Position numbers and translations under genes: made by a program
Notes under the pieces: generated by a model
What the model was told of the DNA's origin: nothing
The model's input: only the letters and a program-made list of their open reading frames with translations
Database searches by the model: none
NCBI GenBank assembly: GCA_964531735.1
Contig: CAZHGD010000011.1
Span: forward strand, 1 to 64,000
Source: CAZHGD01 sp964531735
Lineage (GTDB): Bacteria > Armatimonadota > UBA10988
Reading direction: 5' to 3'
Length of the DNA: 64,000 bases
Shown: in pieces, positions 43,000 to 52,143 of the stretch
Layout: every line of letters begins with the position of its first letter
Position numbering within the stretch: the first letter of the stretch is position 1

Positions 43000-43051
43000 T
43001 CGTCGGTCGGCGTTCGGGTGTTGATCGGTCGGGTGGCTGCTCCGCGGTCGC

Positions 43052-43086
43052 CTCGGCACGAACGGCCCTGTCGCCTGTGTGCCGAG
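43052..43086. terminator. Bidirectional hairpin between lipoprotein gene and polysaccharide operon
   Basis: An 8-bp perfect stem (CTCGGCAC / GTGCCGAG) with a 19-base loop lies between the convergent ends at 42999 and 43097. Confidence 0.45.
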
Positions 43087-43096
43087 CGCCCGGCCT

Positions 43097-44194
43097 TCAG
43101 GCTGGCTGGTAGCTGCGATGCTCCGGCCAGGGCCGGCCGGCCAGGGCGTCCAGCGCCGCGGACTGGACTACCTCCACGCCGACATCGCGCAGGCAGCGTA
43201 GCGTGTCGTTCGGGCGCGTGCAGTCCCAGTCGCGCCGTGTGTTGACGTTGTCAGGGCGGTAGCACGGCCCACACTCGGGTGGCTGCCAAAGGAAGCGGTG
43301 CTGCGGTCCGAGTGGCGAGACCAGCCGCGGGTCGGTCGGCCCGAACAGGGCCACCGTAGGCACTCCGAGCGCCGCCGCGATGTGCAACGGTCCACTGTCG
43401 TTGGCCACCACCACCTGACACCGCGCGAGGATGGCGGCCAGCATGGTCAGGTCGGTGCGCCCACACAGGCTGTAAGCGCCTTCGCCGGCGGCCGCGGTGA
43501 CCTCGTCACACAGCTCCTGCTCGTCCGGACTGCCCATGACCAGCAAGGTGCCTTTGGTGGCCCCAATCAGGCGGCGGGCCAGTTCGCCGTAGCGCTCGGC
43601 CGGCCAGCGTTTGATCAGCATGACCGTGCCGGGATTGCGGCCGCCGCCGGGCAGCAGTCCTAGCAGTGGCCGACGCGGACCGACCTCCTGCAGCAGCAAC
43701 TCGGCCAGCACCTGCGACTCGTTGGTCAGGCCGATGCGCATGCCGGGATTGCCGACGTCGTGACCGAGGGCGCGCAAGAGGTTCAGGTAGCGCTCGGTCT
43801 CGTGGATGCGGTCGTCGAAGTAGACCTGGTGCGTCATGGTGCGGCGCGACAGTCCGAGTTGGAAGCCGACGCGCAACGGCGCCCGCGTGCCGGCGCAGAG
43901 CAACTGCGCGGCGAAGTTGCGGTGCAGGCAGAAGACCACATCGTAGCGGTTGGCCCGGAGGGTCAGCATGATGTGACGGTAGTAGAGCAGGCTGGCGAGG
44001 CCCGTGCCGCCCCACGGGCCCTCGTAGAAGATACGCTGATGGAGCGACGGATGGCCCCGCAGGATCGGCTCGGAGTGGCGGCCGAGCAACCAGTCGATCT
44101 GCGCGTCGGGCCAGACCTGTCGGCAAGCCTCGACCAGCGGCGTGGCGAACAACACGTCGCCGATGGCGTTGAGCTTGACGATCAGCAGCTTCAA
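43097..44194 (-). CDS. Glycosyltransferase family 9 (heptosyltransferase-like)
   Basis: 365 residues. The GT9 N-terminus KLLIVKLNAIGDVLFATPLVEA and the nucleotide-binding part (VVANDSGPLHIAAALGVPTVALFGPTDP) are typical of ADP-heptose:LPS heptosyltransferases, which supports an LPS-like core in the outer membrane. The end has a Cys-containing segment (CGPCYRPDNVNTRRDWDC) often seen in this family. The TTG start overlaps the epimerase stop as TTGA. It is the last gene of the leftward polysaccharide operon. Confidence 0.92.
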   Translation of the reverse strand: MKLLIVKLNAIGDVLFATPLVEACRQVWPDAQIDWLLGRHSEPILRGHPSLHQRIFYEGPWGGTGLASLLYYRHIMLTLRANRYDVVFCLHRNFAAQLLCAGTRAPLRVGFQLGLSRRTMTHQVYFDDRIHETERYLNLLRALGHDVGNPGMRIGLTNESQVLAELLLQEVGPRRPLLGLLPGGGRNPGTVMLIKRWPAERYGELARRLIGATKGTLLVMGSPDEQELCDEVTAAAGEGAYSLCGRTDLTMLAAILARCQVVVANDSGPLHIAAALGVPTVALFGPTDPRLVSPLGPQHRFLWQPPECGPCYRPDNVNTRRDWDCTRPNDTLRCLRDVGVEVVQSAALDALAGRPWPEHRSYQPA

Positions 44195-45114
44195 GAGCGG
44201 TAGCTGTCCAGAGTGGCCTTGATGCCCTCACGGAAGGTCAACTGCGGCGACCAACCCAGTTGGGCGCGCGCTTTGTCGATGCACAGCGCGATACGCTTCA
44301 CTTCGCCGACGCGGGCGGGGGCGTGCTCGACGGCGAAATCCGCGCCCCAGGCCTCGCGCAGTGCGGCCACGACCTCGTTCACCGTCACCTCGTTGCCGGT
44401 GCCGACGTTGAACATCTGCCCGTCCGGGCCGTCGATGGCGGCGACCACCGCGCGCGCGACGTCGCCCACGTAGACGAAGTCGCGCGTCTGCTCGCCGTCA
44501 CCGAACACCTTGCAGACGCTGCCTTCGAGGATCTTGACGGTGAAGATGGCGACCACGCCCGCCTCGCCGTGCGGGTCCTGACGCGGACCGTAGACGTTGC
44601 CGAAGCGCACCACCGTGTAGCGCTGGCCGTGGTTGGCGGCCTCGGCCTCCAGGTAGTGCTCGACCGTGTGCTTGGTGATGCCATAGGGCGACAGCGGGCG
44701 GGCCGGGTAGGTCTCGTCTACCGGAATCGCGCTCTCCTCGGGATCGCCGTAGATGGCCCCACCGGTGCTGGCGTAGACGATCTTCGGCTGGCCGTTGGCC
44801 CGCGCGGCCAGAATCAGGTTGATGCTGCCGTCGATGTTGCGGCGGACGTCGTTGAACGGGTCCTTGAGCGACTCAATCACCGACACTTGCGCGGCCAGGT
44901 GGCAGACCACATCAGGCTGGATGGCCGCGAACAGCTCGTTCACGAAGGCGGCGTCGGTGATGCTGCCGCGGTGGAGCGAGGCGCCGGCCGGGACATTGGC
45001 TACCTTACCGTTGCTCAGGTCGTCCAGCACATGCACTTCGTGGCCGGCAGTCACCAACAAGTCACAGACGTGCGAGCCGATGAAGCCCGCGCCGCCGGTT
45101 ACCAAAGCCTTCAT
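44191..45114 (-). CDS. NAD-dependent nucleotide-sugar epimerase (GalE-like SDR)
   Basis: 307 residues of the extended SDR family: Rossmann motif GGAGFIGSHV, HLAAQVSV, the catalytic pair in SPYGITKHTVEHY (Tyr-x3-Lys), RFGNVYGPRQDP and DFVYVGDVARA. It probably makes UDP-galactose or a related sugar nucleotide for the neighbouring glycosyltransferases. The ATG has GGAG 9 bases upstream and lies 3 bases beyond the preceding stop. UDP-glucose 4-epimerase is the likeliest reaction, but specificity is inferred. Confidence 0.92.
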   Translation of the reverse strand: MKALVTGGAGFIGSHVCDLLVTAGHEVHVLDDLSNGKVANVPAGASLHRGSITDAAFVNELFAAIQPDVVCHLAAQVSVIESLKDPFNDVRRNIDGSINLILAARANGQPKIVYASTGGAIYGDPEESAIPVDETYPARPLSPYGITKHTVEHYLEAEAANHGQRYTVVRFGNVYGPRQDPHGEAGVVAIFTVKILEGSVCKVFGDGEQTRDFVYVGDVARAVVAAIDGPDGQMFNVGTGNEVTVNEVVAALREAWGADFAVEHAPARVGEVKRIALCIDKARAQLGWSPQLTFREGIKATLDSYRS

Positions 45115-45117
45115 GCG

Positions 45118-46884
45118 TCAGTTCTCCTCTGCCGGCGATTGCGTGCCGTTCGTTGCCCGCGCCGACACGACGAGCCACACGCCCAGATATGCCCAGGCCA
45201 CCAGCAGCGGCCCGAGGCCCTGGCTGGTCAGCGGGATCAGGCCGTCCAGCCACGGCAAGTGCAGTTTCGCAAGGATTGGCGATCTTGGCAAGCCGTCGAG
45301 CGCCTCCCACGGGTAGCGGAGCCGCGGCAGCCAGCAGCCCAGGGCCACGCCGGCCGCGTTCACCGCCACCAGCAGTCGCAGTGCCCGCGGGCAGGCGGTG
45401 CCGGCCCACTGCCAGCCGGCCACGGCGAACGGCGCCAGCAGCGGCACCAACGGCAGCAGTTGGCGCCCGGCGGGCGCGTAGCCCGAGCGCCACAGCCGGT
45501 AGGTGGCGATCAGCAGCAGGTGGGTCAGCACAGCGGCCAACAGCGCGCCGGCCCCCGGCCGACGCCACAGGCGGCGCAGGCCCGGCCCGGCCAGCAGGCC
45601 CAGCGGCCAGGCCACGAAGAGGCCATCCTGTTGGTCGAACAGCAGGCCTGGCAGGCCGGTCCACAGCGAGCCGCTGAACGCGCCGGGGTACTTGCCGCCG
45701 CCGCAGAGCTGCGGCGCATTCGGCGACCACGAGCCGAACATCCAGGCGAAGCCGGCCAGTTGGCTGACAACGCCCACCATCAGGCCGACCAGCGGCCACA
45801 CGGTGCGCCGGCGGAGGAGTACTGCCACGGCCAGGATGGCGGCCACGGGCACGAACTTGAGGTGCAGCCAAGGCAGCAGCAGGGCGGCGAGAGTGCTCGC
45901 GACGGCCACGGGCGCTGAGCCGGCTGGCCGTACGGCGGCCAGCGCCAGCCAGGCGAGGCACAGTGCGGCGGCCGGCTCGCTGTGCAGGCTGCTGCTGAAC
46001 ACGAGCAGCGGCGAACAGAAGGCCACCGCCGCCGTGGCGGGCCAGCCGGCCTCGTTCGTGGGCCATAGGGCGGCCACCAAGTGGCCGGTGACCAGGGCCA
46101 GCCAACTGGCGATCAGCACCGCGACCGCCACGGCGCCGAGGCGGCCGGCCAGCAGGTAGCCGGGCGCGAGCAGCACGGAGTAACCCAGTTGGTGTACCGG
46201 CCGACGCGTGCCGCCCGGGCCCGGCACATCGTGCGGGTCGAGTTCCTTCTGAACCCCGAGCGCGCGGCGCAGGCGGTCACTCGGGTAGAACTCGCGGTAG
46301 CGCCCGCCCGCGTAGTCTGGACCCAGGTCGGCGTCGCCGTCACAGGCCAGCGAGCGGGCGCCCAGCAGGTAGTGTGGTTCATCGCCGGTCAGGCTCTGGA
46401 TCTGCGTGGTCCAGGCCGCCAGCAGCCCGTAGCAGGCCAGCCAGGCCGGCCACAGGTACCGTGGGCGTTGCCGCGCCACGCGGAGCGCCAGCACGACGAG
46501 GGCGGCCACGACCAGTACGCCCGAGCCGAGGAGCGCGGTTGCCAGATGCACTGCGGCCGGCGGCACGGCGCCGGCCAGGGACTCACCGCCGAAGGCCCGG
46601 ACGAGGGCGGTGGTCGGACCGGCCGGTGCCTTGAGCAGGGCCACGCCGAGCACCGTGGCGCCACACAAGGCCCACGCCTCGCCGCGCTCCGCGCCGCGGT
46701 CGCCCACGGCCCAGCGGGCGAGTTGCGTCCAGGCGAACACGATGGCGAGCGCGAAGAGACCGGCGGCCAGCGGCGGCGGGCCGTGTCCGGCCAGTTGTTG
46801 CTCGGCGCCGGCCGCCACGGTCTGCAGCGCCGCATAGCCCAGGCCGACCACCAGCCACGGACCGTGCCGGCGGCAGCCGACCAT
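45118..46884 (-). CDS. Large polytopic membrane protein, GT-C glycosyltransferase-like
   Basis: 588 residues with about 12 membrane helices. After the third or fourth helix a loop reads TGDEPHYLLGARSLACDGD, resembling the acidic first-loop motif of GT-C lipid-carrier-dependent glycosyltransferases. A second loop has SDRLRRALGVQKE. A catalytic role at the outer face is inference from fold and operon. The ATG at 46884 shares a base with the GT4 stop (TGATG); a GTG one codon earlier is possible. The epimerase follows after 3 bases. Confidence 0.8.
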   Translation of the reverse strand: MVGCRRHGPWLVVGLGYAALQTVAAGAEQQLAGHGPPPLAAGLFALAIVFAWTQLARWAVGDRGAERGEAWALCGATVLGVALLKAPAGPTTALVRAFGGESLAGAVPPAAVHLATALLGSGVLVVAALVVLALRVARQRPRYLWPAWLACYGLLAAWTTQIQSLTGDEPHYLLGARSLACDGDADLGPDYAGGRYREFYPSDRLRRALGVQKELDPHDVPGPGGTRRPVHQLGYSVLLAPGYLLAGRLGAVAVAVLIASWLALVTGHLVAALWPTNEAGWPATAAVAFCSPLLVFSSSLHSEPAAALCLAWLALAAVRPAGSAPVAVASTLAALLLPWLHLKFVPVAAILAVAVLLRRRTVWPLVGLMVGVVSQLAGFAWMFGSWSPNAPQLCGGGKYPGAFSGSLWTGLPGLLFDQQDGLFVAWPLGLLAGPGLRRLWRRPGAGALLAAVLTHLLLIATYRLWRSGYAPAGRQLLPLVPLLAPFAVAGWQWAGTACPRALRLLVAVNAAGVALGCWLPRLRYPWEALDGLPRSPILAKLHLPWLDGLIPLTSQGLGPLLVAWAYLGVWLVVSARATNGTQSPAEEN

Positions 46885-48050
46885 CACGGTCGGGCCTCGG
46901 CCAAGACCTGTTCGTAGACATCGTAGGTCTGCCGGGCGTTGCCTTCGAGGCTGAACTGCGCCCGGGCCCGTTCGTGGGCGGCCCGTCCCAGCGCTGCGGC
47001 GACCTCCGGGCTGGCCAGCAGATCCTGCACGGCGCCGGCCAAGGCGGGCACGTCGCCCACGTCGACCAGGCGGCCGCTACGGCTGTCCTCAATCAACTCG
47101 GGCGTGCCGCCGGCCCGCGAGGCGACCAGCGGGCGACCCAGCGCCATGGCCTCCAGCACGACGATGGGCAGACCTTCGGCCAGTGATGGCAACGCCACCA
47201 CCTCGGCCATGGCCAGGAACGCGGCGGCCGGGCTGCGGTAGCCGAGCCAGCGGCAGCGCCCGGCCAGGCCGGCCGCGTTGGCCTGGGCCCGCAGGTCGCT
47301 GGCGTGGGGGCCGTCGCCGACGAACACGAACACCACGCGCGGCTCGGCCCGCAGGATGGCCGGGGCCGCCTGCAGCAGCAGGTGCTGGCCCTTGCGGCGG
47401 ACGAGTTGGCCGACGACCACCACCGGCCGGTCCTGCTCGGCCAGTTGCGCAGCGCGCCGGGCGTCGGCGACCGCCTCGGCTGAGGCGAGTTGCGTCAGGT
47501 GCGCGGTGTCGATGCCGTTGTGTACCACCCGTATGCGGTCGGGTGCCAGGTGCAGGCGATGGGCCAACTCGGTGGCAATGGACTGCGAGACGGCGATGGC
47601 CCGCTGCGACCGGCGAGCCGTTCGACGCTCGGCCAGCACCATGGCCCAGCGGCGCAACCAGGCCGTCGGCGACAGACCGGGCAGCAGCAGGTTCTCGTGG
47701 TAGGTGGTGACCACCGGCCAACCGCAGCGCTGGGCCAGCGGCCGCGCAATGGCCGAGGCGCGCAGGTCGTGGGTGTGGATCAGCCCCGGCTCACCGGCCG
47801 CCAGCAGCGACTCGAGCGCGGCCTCGGCCACCGGCAGGCGGTCGCGCAGCGGCAGGGCGTGGACCGTCACGCCGAGCGCGCGCAGCGATTCGCAGAAGAC
47901 GCCGGTGCCCCACGGCAACGCCGCCTCGAAGGTGACCCGGTCACGCAAGTGCTCAACCTGGGCCAGGATCACCTGTTGCGCGCCGTAGGCGGCGCCCAGC
48001 GTGTTGGCGGCGTCGACGAGCACGACTCGCGGGCGATCGAAAGACCTCAA
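46884..48050 (-). CDS. Glycosyltransferase family 4
   Basis: 388 residues, GT-B fold. N-terminal acceptor domain with THDLRASAIARPLAQR and TTYHENLLLPG; C-terminal donor domain with VVGQLVRRKGQHLLL, FVGDGP and the retaining E-x7-E motif (SLAEGLPIVVLEAMALGRP). The start is TTG at 48050, overlapping the preceding stop as TTGA, with AGGAG upstream. The much longer open frame to 48542 is shadow sequence of the GT2 gene in another frame. The sugar is unknown. Confidence 0.92.
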   Translation of the reverse strand: MRSFDRPRVVLVDAANTLGAAYGAQQVILAQVEHLRDRVTFEAALPWGTGVFCESLRALGVTVHALPLRDRLPVAEAALESLLAAGEPGLIHTHDLRASAIARPLAQRCGWPVVTTYHENLLLPGLSPTAWLRRWAMVLAERRTARRSQRAIAVSQSIATELAHRLHLAPDRIRVVHNGIDTAHLTQLASAEAVADARRAAQLAEQDRPVVVVGQLVRRKGQHLLLQAAPAILRAEPRVVFVFVGDGPHASDLRAQANAAGLAGRCRWLGYRSPAAAFLAMAEVVALPSLAEGLPIVVLEAMALGRPLVASRAGGTPELIEDSRSGRLVDVGDVPALAGAVQDLLASPEVAAALGRAAHERARAQFSLEGNARQTYDVYEQVLAEARP

Positions 48051-48943
48051 CGGGAACGCTCCTGTTCCGCCTGGCAGGCCGCGCGATGGACCGGACGCCA
48101 CAGTTCCTCGGCCGCTTGCTCGTCGCCTCGAACCAGGCCCACCGCCGACCGCAGGCGGCTGAGCAGGCGCACCACCGCGGCCGAGCCGCGGTCGCGGTAG
48201 GTGTTGTAGAACCACATGCGGCTGAGGTAGTGTGAGCGCCGGCGCACCAGCGGCACCTGCCCGGTGCTCTGGCCGACCCAGTGCTCCACTTCGGCGGCGG
48301 GGACCAACCACATCGGCAGGCCATGTCGCTGCAATCGCACGCTCAGCTCCATCTCTTCGAAGTACAGGAACGAGTTGGTCGACAGCAGACCGATGCGCCC
48401 CCACACCCAGGTCGGCAGCATCAAGGCGGACAAGCCGACCGCGCGCACCCGGCGCGGTTCGCGCCAGGAGCGCACCTTGGCCTGCCAGACGGCGCCGCGA
48501 GTGTGCCGCGCATACCACAGCACCAGCCGTAGCTCCTGCCACAAGGTCGGCACGTAGTCCCAGGAGAGCTGCACCGAACCATCCGGCAGGATCAGCTTCG
48601 GCTGGAACGCGCCGGCCTCGGGATGCGCCCGGGCCGTGTCGACGAGGGCCTGCAGCGCGCCGGGCCGAATCACGGCGTCACTGTTAAGCAGGAGCGTGTA
48701 GTCGCCGCGTGCCTGCCGCAGACCCACGTTGTTGCCACCGGCGAAGCCCAGGTTGCGCCCGGTCTGGATGACGCGCACCGTCGGGTACGTCGCGCGCAAC
48801 GCGGCTACCGTGTCATCGCGCGAGTGGTTATCGACGACGATCACCTCGACCGCCGCGTCGACCTCCTGTCTCAACGCACTGGCCACCGCGGCCAGCGTCA
48901 GGTCGCGCGTGTTCCAACTGACGATGATGACCGAGATGAGCAA
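48047..48943 (-). CDS. Glycosyltransferase family 2 (rhamnosyltransferase-like)
   Basis: 298 residues. GT-A fold: ISVIIVSWNTRD, VIVVDNHSRDDT, GRNLGFAGGNNVGL and LLLNSDAVI (the metal-binding D-x-D equivalent). The pattern is that of WbbL-type rhamnosyltransferases. The TTG start at 48943 lies one base after the stop of the upstream GT2, with GAGGAG before it. It is translationally coupled to the GT4 downstream. Confidence 0.92.
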   Translation of the reverse strand: MLISVIIVSWNTRDLTLAAVASALRQEVDAAVEVIVVDNHSRDDTVAALRATYPTVRVIQTGRNLGFAGGNNVGLRQARGDYTLLLNSDAVIRPGALQALVDTARAHPEAGAFQPKLILPDGSVQLSWDYVPTLWQELRLVLWYARHTRGAVWQAKVRSWREPRRVRAVGLSALMLPTWVWGRIGLLSTNSFLYFEEMELSVRLQRHGLPMWLVPAAEVEHWVGQSTGQVPLVRRRSHYLSRMWFYNTYRDRGSAAVVRLLSRLRSAVGLVRGDEQAAEELWRPVHRAACQAEQERSR

Positions 48944-48944
48944 C

Positions 48945-49694
48945 TCAGTGCTCCTCGCCCGGATCGAGCAGTTGCCAGGTCTTGGCTCGCACACTGAACA
49001 CGTAGAAGGCCATCAGGATGGCCAGCACCAGGCCGGCCGTACCGTCGCGCCAGCCGCCCTCGCGCAGGTAGCGCCGCAGGAAGTCGCGCAGCGGCGAGAG
49101 CACCATCTTCAGATTGGAGTGCCGCGCGCCGGCGGCGGCGCGGGCGGCCGCTTCGCGGTCGGTGTAGCGGTCCAGCTTGGCCAGGAACTCGCTGACGTTG
49201 CGGTGCGAGTAGTGCCGCATCGCCGCTCTGAGGACGCCGTAGCGCGCGCCCTTGACCACCTGTTCATGCACCGCGCCAGACCACTGCTGGTCGCGGCGGT
49301 AGAGCCTCGTCAGCGGCGCCGGCCAGCCGCCGTGCCCAATCCAGCGGCCGAGCATGTGATGGCGAAACGGAATGCCGTAGACATCGAGCGCGTCCGGCCG
49401 CGAGATGACCTCGCGGATCTCGGCGGCCAGCTCGGGCGGCACCTCTTCATCGGGATCGATGGACAGCACCCACTCGCTGGTGCTCTGCTGGGCCGCGTAG
49501 TTCCGCTGCGTGTCGTAGCGGTCCAGACGGCGGTGGAACACGCGAGCGCCGTGCTGCTCGGCCACCACGACGGATTCGTCCGTGCTGTCGTCGTCCACCA
49601 CCACGATCTCGTCGGTCCAGGCCAGACTGCGCAGGCACCGCGGCAGCACCGCGGCTTCGTTGTGGCAGAGCAGCACGGCCGAGATGGTCGCCAT
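48945..49694 (-). CDS. Glycosyltransferase family 2, WaaE/KdtX-like
   Basis: 249 residues. ISAVLLCHNEAAVLPRCLRSL, DEIVVVDDDSTDES, QRNYAAQQSTSEWVLSIDPDEEV (acidic D-x-D) and VHEQVV fit the WaaE/KdtX lipopolysaccharide-core beta-glucosyltransferase group. A hydrophobic segment near the C-terminus (AGLVLAILMAFYVFSV) suggests membrane association. ATG start, 7 bases after the upstream GT2 stop. Together with GT9 it supports an LPS-like core. Confidence 0.92.
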   Translation of the reverse strand: MATISAVLLCHNEAAVLPRCLRSLAWTDEIVVVDDDSTDESVVVAEQHGARVFHRRLDRYDTQRNYAAQQSTSEWVLSIDPDEEVPPELAAEIREVISRPDALDVYGIPFRHHMLGRWIGHGGWPAPLTRLYRRDQQWSGAVHEQVVKGARYGVLRAAMRHYSHRNVSEFLAKLDRYTDREAAARAAAGARHSNLKMVLSPLRDFLRRYLREGGWRDGTAGLVLAILMAFYVFSVRAKTWQLLDPGEEH

Positions 49695-49701
49695 GGACAG
49701 C

Positions 49702-50589
49702 TCACTTCCCCGCCAGCGCGAGGCGCAGTTGGGCCTTCAGCAGTCGGCGGCGGTCGGCACGGGCTGCGGAGCGGTCGGCCAGACTGCCGACCAGCTTGGC
49801 GCCGGCGGTCAGCGCCAGGCCACCGCGTAGCGCGGCGGCGGCGGCGAGGCCGTCATGCCGACGCACATAGCGGACCAGGCTGCGCCAGTAATGCTCGCGC
49901 CGCAGGAACAGCCGGCCGCCGTAGCAGGCGCCTTCGGCGTGGACCACGGTCACCGACCGGTCGATCACGCAGCGCCAGCCGTGCGACTGCGCGCGCCGGC
50001 ACCAGTCGACGTCCTCCAGGTACATGAAGTAGCCGGTGTCGAGCTCGCCCACCTGACGCCAGACGGCCGCGCTGGTAAGCAGGCAGGCGCCGGAGACGTA
50101 GTCGACGCCCACCAGCGACGCGTCGGCCAGCGCTGGCAGGGCCGGCTCGTGGCGCCAGTGGCACAGGTCACGCAGTTCGGCGCCGACCGTGGGGAACCGT
50201 CCGCGATGCGGCTGCTCGGACCCGTCGGGGTACACCAGCCGGCAACCGAGGGCACCCAGCTCGGCTTGGCCATCGAAGCGGTCGATGAGCCGGCGCAAGG
50301 TGTCGGACGTGGGCAACTCGGTGTCGGGGTTGAGCCAGAGCAGCAGGCGTCCCGAGGCGCCGCTGAACGCCTGGTTCGTGCCGCCGGCGAAGCCGAGATT
50401 GGTCGGCGAGGTCACCAGGCGCACCCACCCGAACTCGTCGGCCACCATCGGCGACACCGGCTCGGTCGAAGCGTTGTCGACCACCACCGTCTCGATCTCG
50501 CCGCAGTCGGTCTGCGTAGCAATGCTGGACAGGCAGACGCGCAGCTTGTCCACAGCGTTGTACGCCACGATGCCGATGGTCAGGTCCAC
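49702..50589 (-). CDS. Glycosyltransferase family 2 (rhamnosyltransferase-like)
   Basis: 295 residues: LTIGIVAYNAVDKL, ETVVVDNASTE, PTNLGFAGGTNQAF, LLLWLNPDTELP and GYFMYLEDVDWCRRAQ, the same WbbL-type pattern as the GT2 at 48047. The C-terminal 60 residues are helical and basic. GTG start. It lies 24 bases after the methyltransferase upstream and 7 bases before the next GT2. Confidence 0.92.
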   Translation of the reverse strand: MDLTIGIVAYNAVDKLRVCLSSIATQTDCGEIETVVVDNASTEPVSPMVADEFGWVRLVTSPTNLGFAGGTNQAFSGASGRLLLWLNPDTELPTSDTLRRLIDRFDGQAELGALGCRLVYPDGSEQPHRGRFPTVGAELRDLCHWRHEPALPALADASLVGVDYVSGACLLTSAAVWRQVGELDTGYFMYLEDVDWCRRAQSHGWRCVIDRSVTVVHAEGACYGGRLFLRREHYWRSLVRYVRRHDGLAAAAALRGGLALTAGAKLVGSLADRSAARADRRRLLKAQLRLALAGK

Positions 50590-50613
50590 GCCGGTCAGGA
50601 TACCACGGACCGG

Positions 50614-51384
50614 CTAGCGACAGGTGACTTCGATGCCCTGTTCGTCAGCGCGAACCTCGACGCTGGCGCGGAAGCGGCGCCGGTCGCGACAGAGCGCGAA
50701 GTAGCACGGGGCACTGCGCGGGAACCACTCGGGCACGGTGTCGTGCGCGACGATGATGGCCCCGTCGGCCAGATGCGGATAGGCGGTCTCCAACAGCGAG
50801 CTGTAGATGCGCTTGCCGCGGTGCCGTTCGTTCGGATGGTCCTGGGGGCCGGTGGCGTCGAGGTAGAGCAGGTCGATGGGCTGCGCCAGCGACTGCACCG
50901 TGTCGTGGCCATCCTCCAGCCGGATGTCGGCCACCGCGCCGATGGCCGCGAAGTTGCGGCGGGCCAACTCGACATGCTGCGGCACCACCTCGCTGCCGAC
51001 GATGACATCGGCTGTCGCGCACTGCCCGGGGCCGGTCAGCGCGCCGACGTTCCAGACCAGTGTGTTGCCGCAGAACACGCCCAGACAGACGGCCGCCCGC
51101 GGTTGCTTGATGGCGCAGATGGCGAACAGCAACCGCTCCATGACCGGCGTGATCGACGTCCAGGGCACGTCGAAGTGCTGGCGCACGGCGGCCCGCAGAC
51201 GGTCGAACGCCGCCTCGTCATACGCGGTCGTCGGCAACATGCCACGCTCGTGCAGACCGGCGAGCACCGTGGCCACGCGTTGCCGCTCGTCGCTACCGTC
51301 CGGATCGTGGACCGGCGTCCGCCCACCGGTGTCGGTCTGGTAGTACGTTCGCTCCCACTCGGGCGCGGTAATGGCGTCGATCAC
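50614..51384 (-). CDS. Class I SAM-dependent methyltransferase-like protein
   Basis: 256 residues. A Rossmann-like core with a motif-I variant (VCLGVFCGNTLVWNVGAL), an acidic motif II (VVPQHVELARRNF), LEDGHD, and LLYLDATGP, followed by AIIVAHDTVPEWF as in the Methyltransf_24/O-methyltransferase group. The GxGxG loop is altered (GVFCGN), so activity is likely but not certain. It probably modifies a glycan or its precursor, judging by its operon position. GTG start, 65 bases after the next upstream gene. Confidence 0.78.
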   Translation of the reverse strand: MIDAITAPEWERTYYQTDTGGRTPVHDPDGSDERQRVATVLAGLHERGMLPTTAYDEAAFDRLRAAVRQHFDVPWTSITPVMERLLFAICAIKQPRAAVCLGVFCGNTLVWNVGALTGPGQCATADVIVGSEVVPQHVELARRNFAAIGAVADIRLEDGHDTVQSLAQPIDLLYLDATGPQDHPNERHRGKRIYSSLLETAYPHLADGAIIVAHDTVPEWFPRSAPCYFALCRDRRRFRASVEVRADEQGIEVTCR

Positions 51385-51448
51385 GATTCACGACCTTCCT
51401 GCTCGCCGGCGGTTCGGTGCGCGCCGGGCCAGTCCTGCGCGAGACGCG

Positions 51449-52141
51449 TCAGCGCTCGCACAGGTAGTGCACCAGCGCCGCTGGATTGCTGACGCTCCGG
51501 AGGATGCGGAAGCCCGCGCGCTCGAGCAGGCCGGCCATGATCCAGTCCACCGTGCTGAGCTCCTGGGCGATGTGGCGCGCGGCCTCTTTGGCCATGCCGG
51601 CGGGACAGTCGGCCACGAACCGGTCGAAGGCCGCGGCGTGGTCATCGCCCGACCAGGCGAACACCACATCGCGCAAGACGAGCCGGCCGCCGGGCTTCAG
51701 CGCGCGATGGAGGTTCTGCAAGGCCACGGCCTTCCACAGATCCGGCAGGTGGTGCAACGCGGCCACCGAGACCGCCGCGTCGAAGGTGGCCGCTTCGTGC
51801 GGGAAGGTCAGGAAGCCGGCGTGAACGTACTCGATGCCGGTCAACCCGTCGGCCTCGGCCCGCGCGGCGGCGTACTGCAGCATGACCGGCGAGACATCGA
51901 CGGCGGTGACCCGATGACCGGCGGCGGCGGCGACGCGCGCGAAGTGACCAGTACCGGTGCCGATCTCCAGGACGTGCGAGCCGGGCTGGAGAGCGAGTTC
52001 GCCCAGGATCATCGTGTCCTCGCCGGCCAGGTCGCGGAACTCGCCCATGCGGCGTTCGTAGCGCTCGACCTCGGTCACATCGGTGTAGTCAGTGCCCAGT
52101 TGCTGGACCTCGTTCCATTGCCAGGCGGCTTGTCCGTCCAT
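51449..52141 (-). CDS. Class I SAM-dependent methyltransferase
   Basis: 230 residues. Clear motif I (VLEIGTGTGHFARVAAAAG), motif II (VTAVDVSPVML), FDAAVSVAALHHL and LKPGGRLVLRDVVF. The UbiE/SmtA-like fold gives no substrate. The ATG has GGAG 7 bases upstream and starts 2 bases before the preceding DUF1330 stop. It is likely at the head of the leftward polysaccharide operon, which hints at glycan or lipid methylation. Confidence 0.9.
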   Translation of the reverse strand: MDGQAAWQWNEVQQLGTDYTDVTEVERYERRMGEFRDLAGEDTMILGELALQPGSHVLEIGTGTGHFARVAAAAGHRVTAVDVSPVMLQYAAARAEADGLTGIEYVHAGFLTFPHEAATFDAAVSVAALHHLPDLWKAVALQNLHRALKPGGRLVLRDVVFAWSGDDHAAAFDRFVADCPAGMAKEAARHIAQELSTVDWIMAGLLERAGFRILRSVSNPAALVHYLCER

Positions 52142-52143
52142 GC

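Noticed and set aside
48051..48542. N-terminal extension of the GT4 at 46884
   Set aside because: The extension lies inside the upstream GT2 gene in another frame. A TTG start with an upstream AGGAG at 48050 gives a normal GT4 N-terminus.
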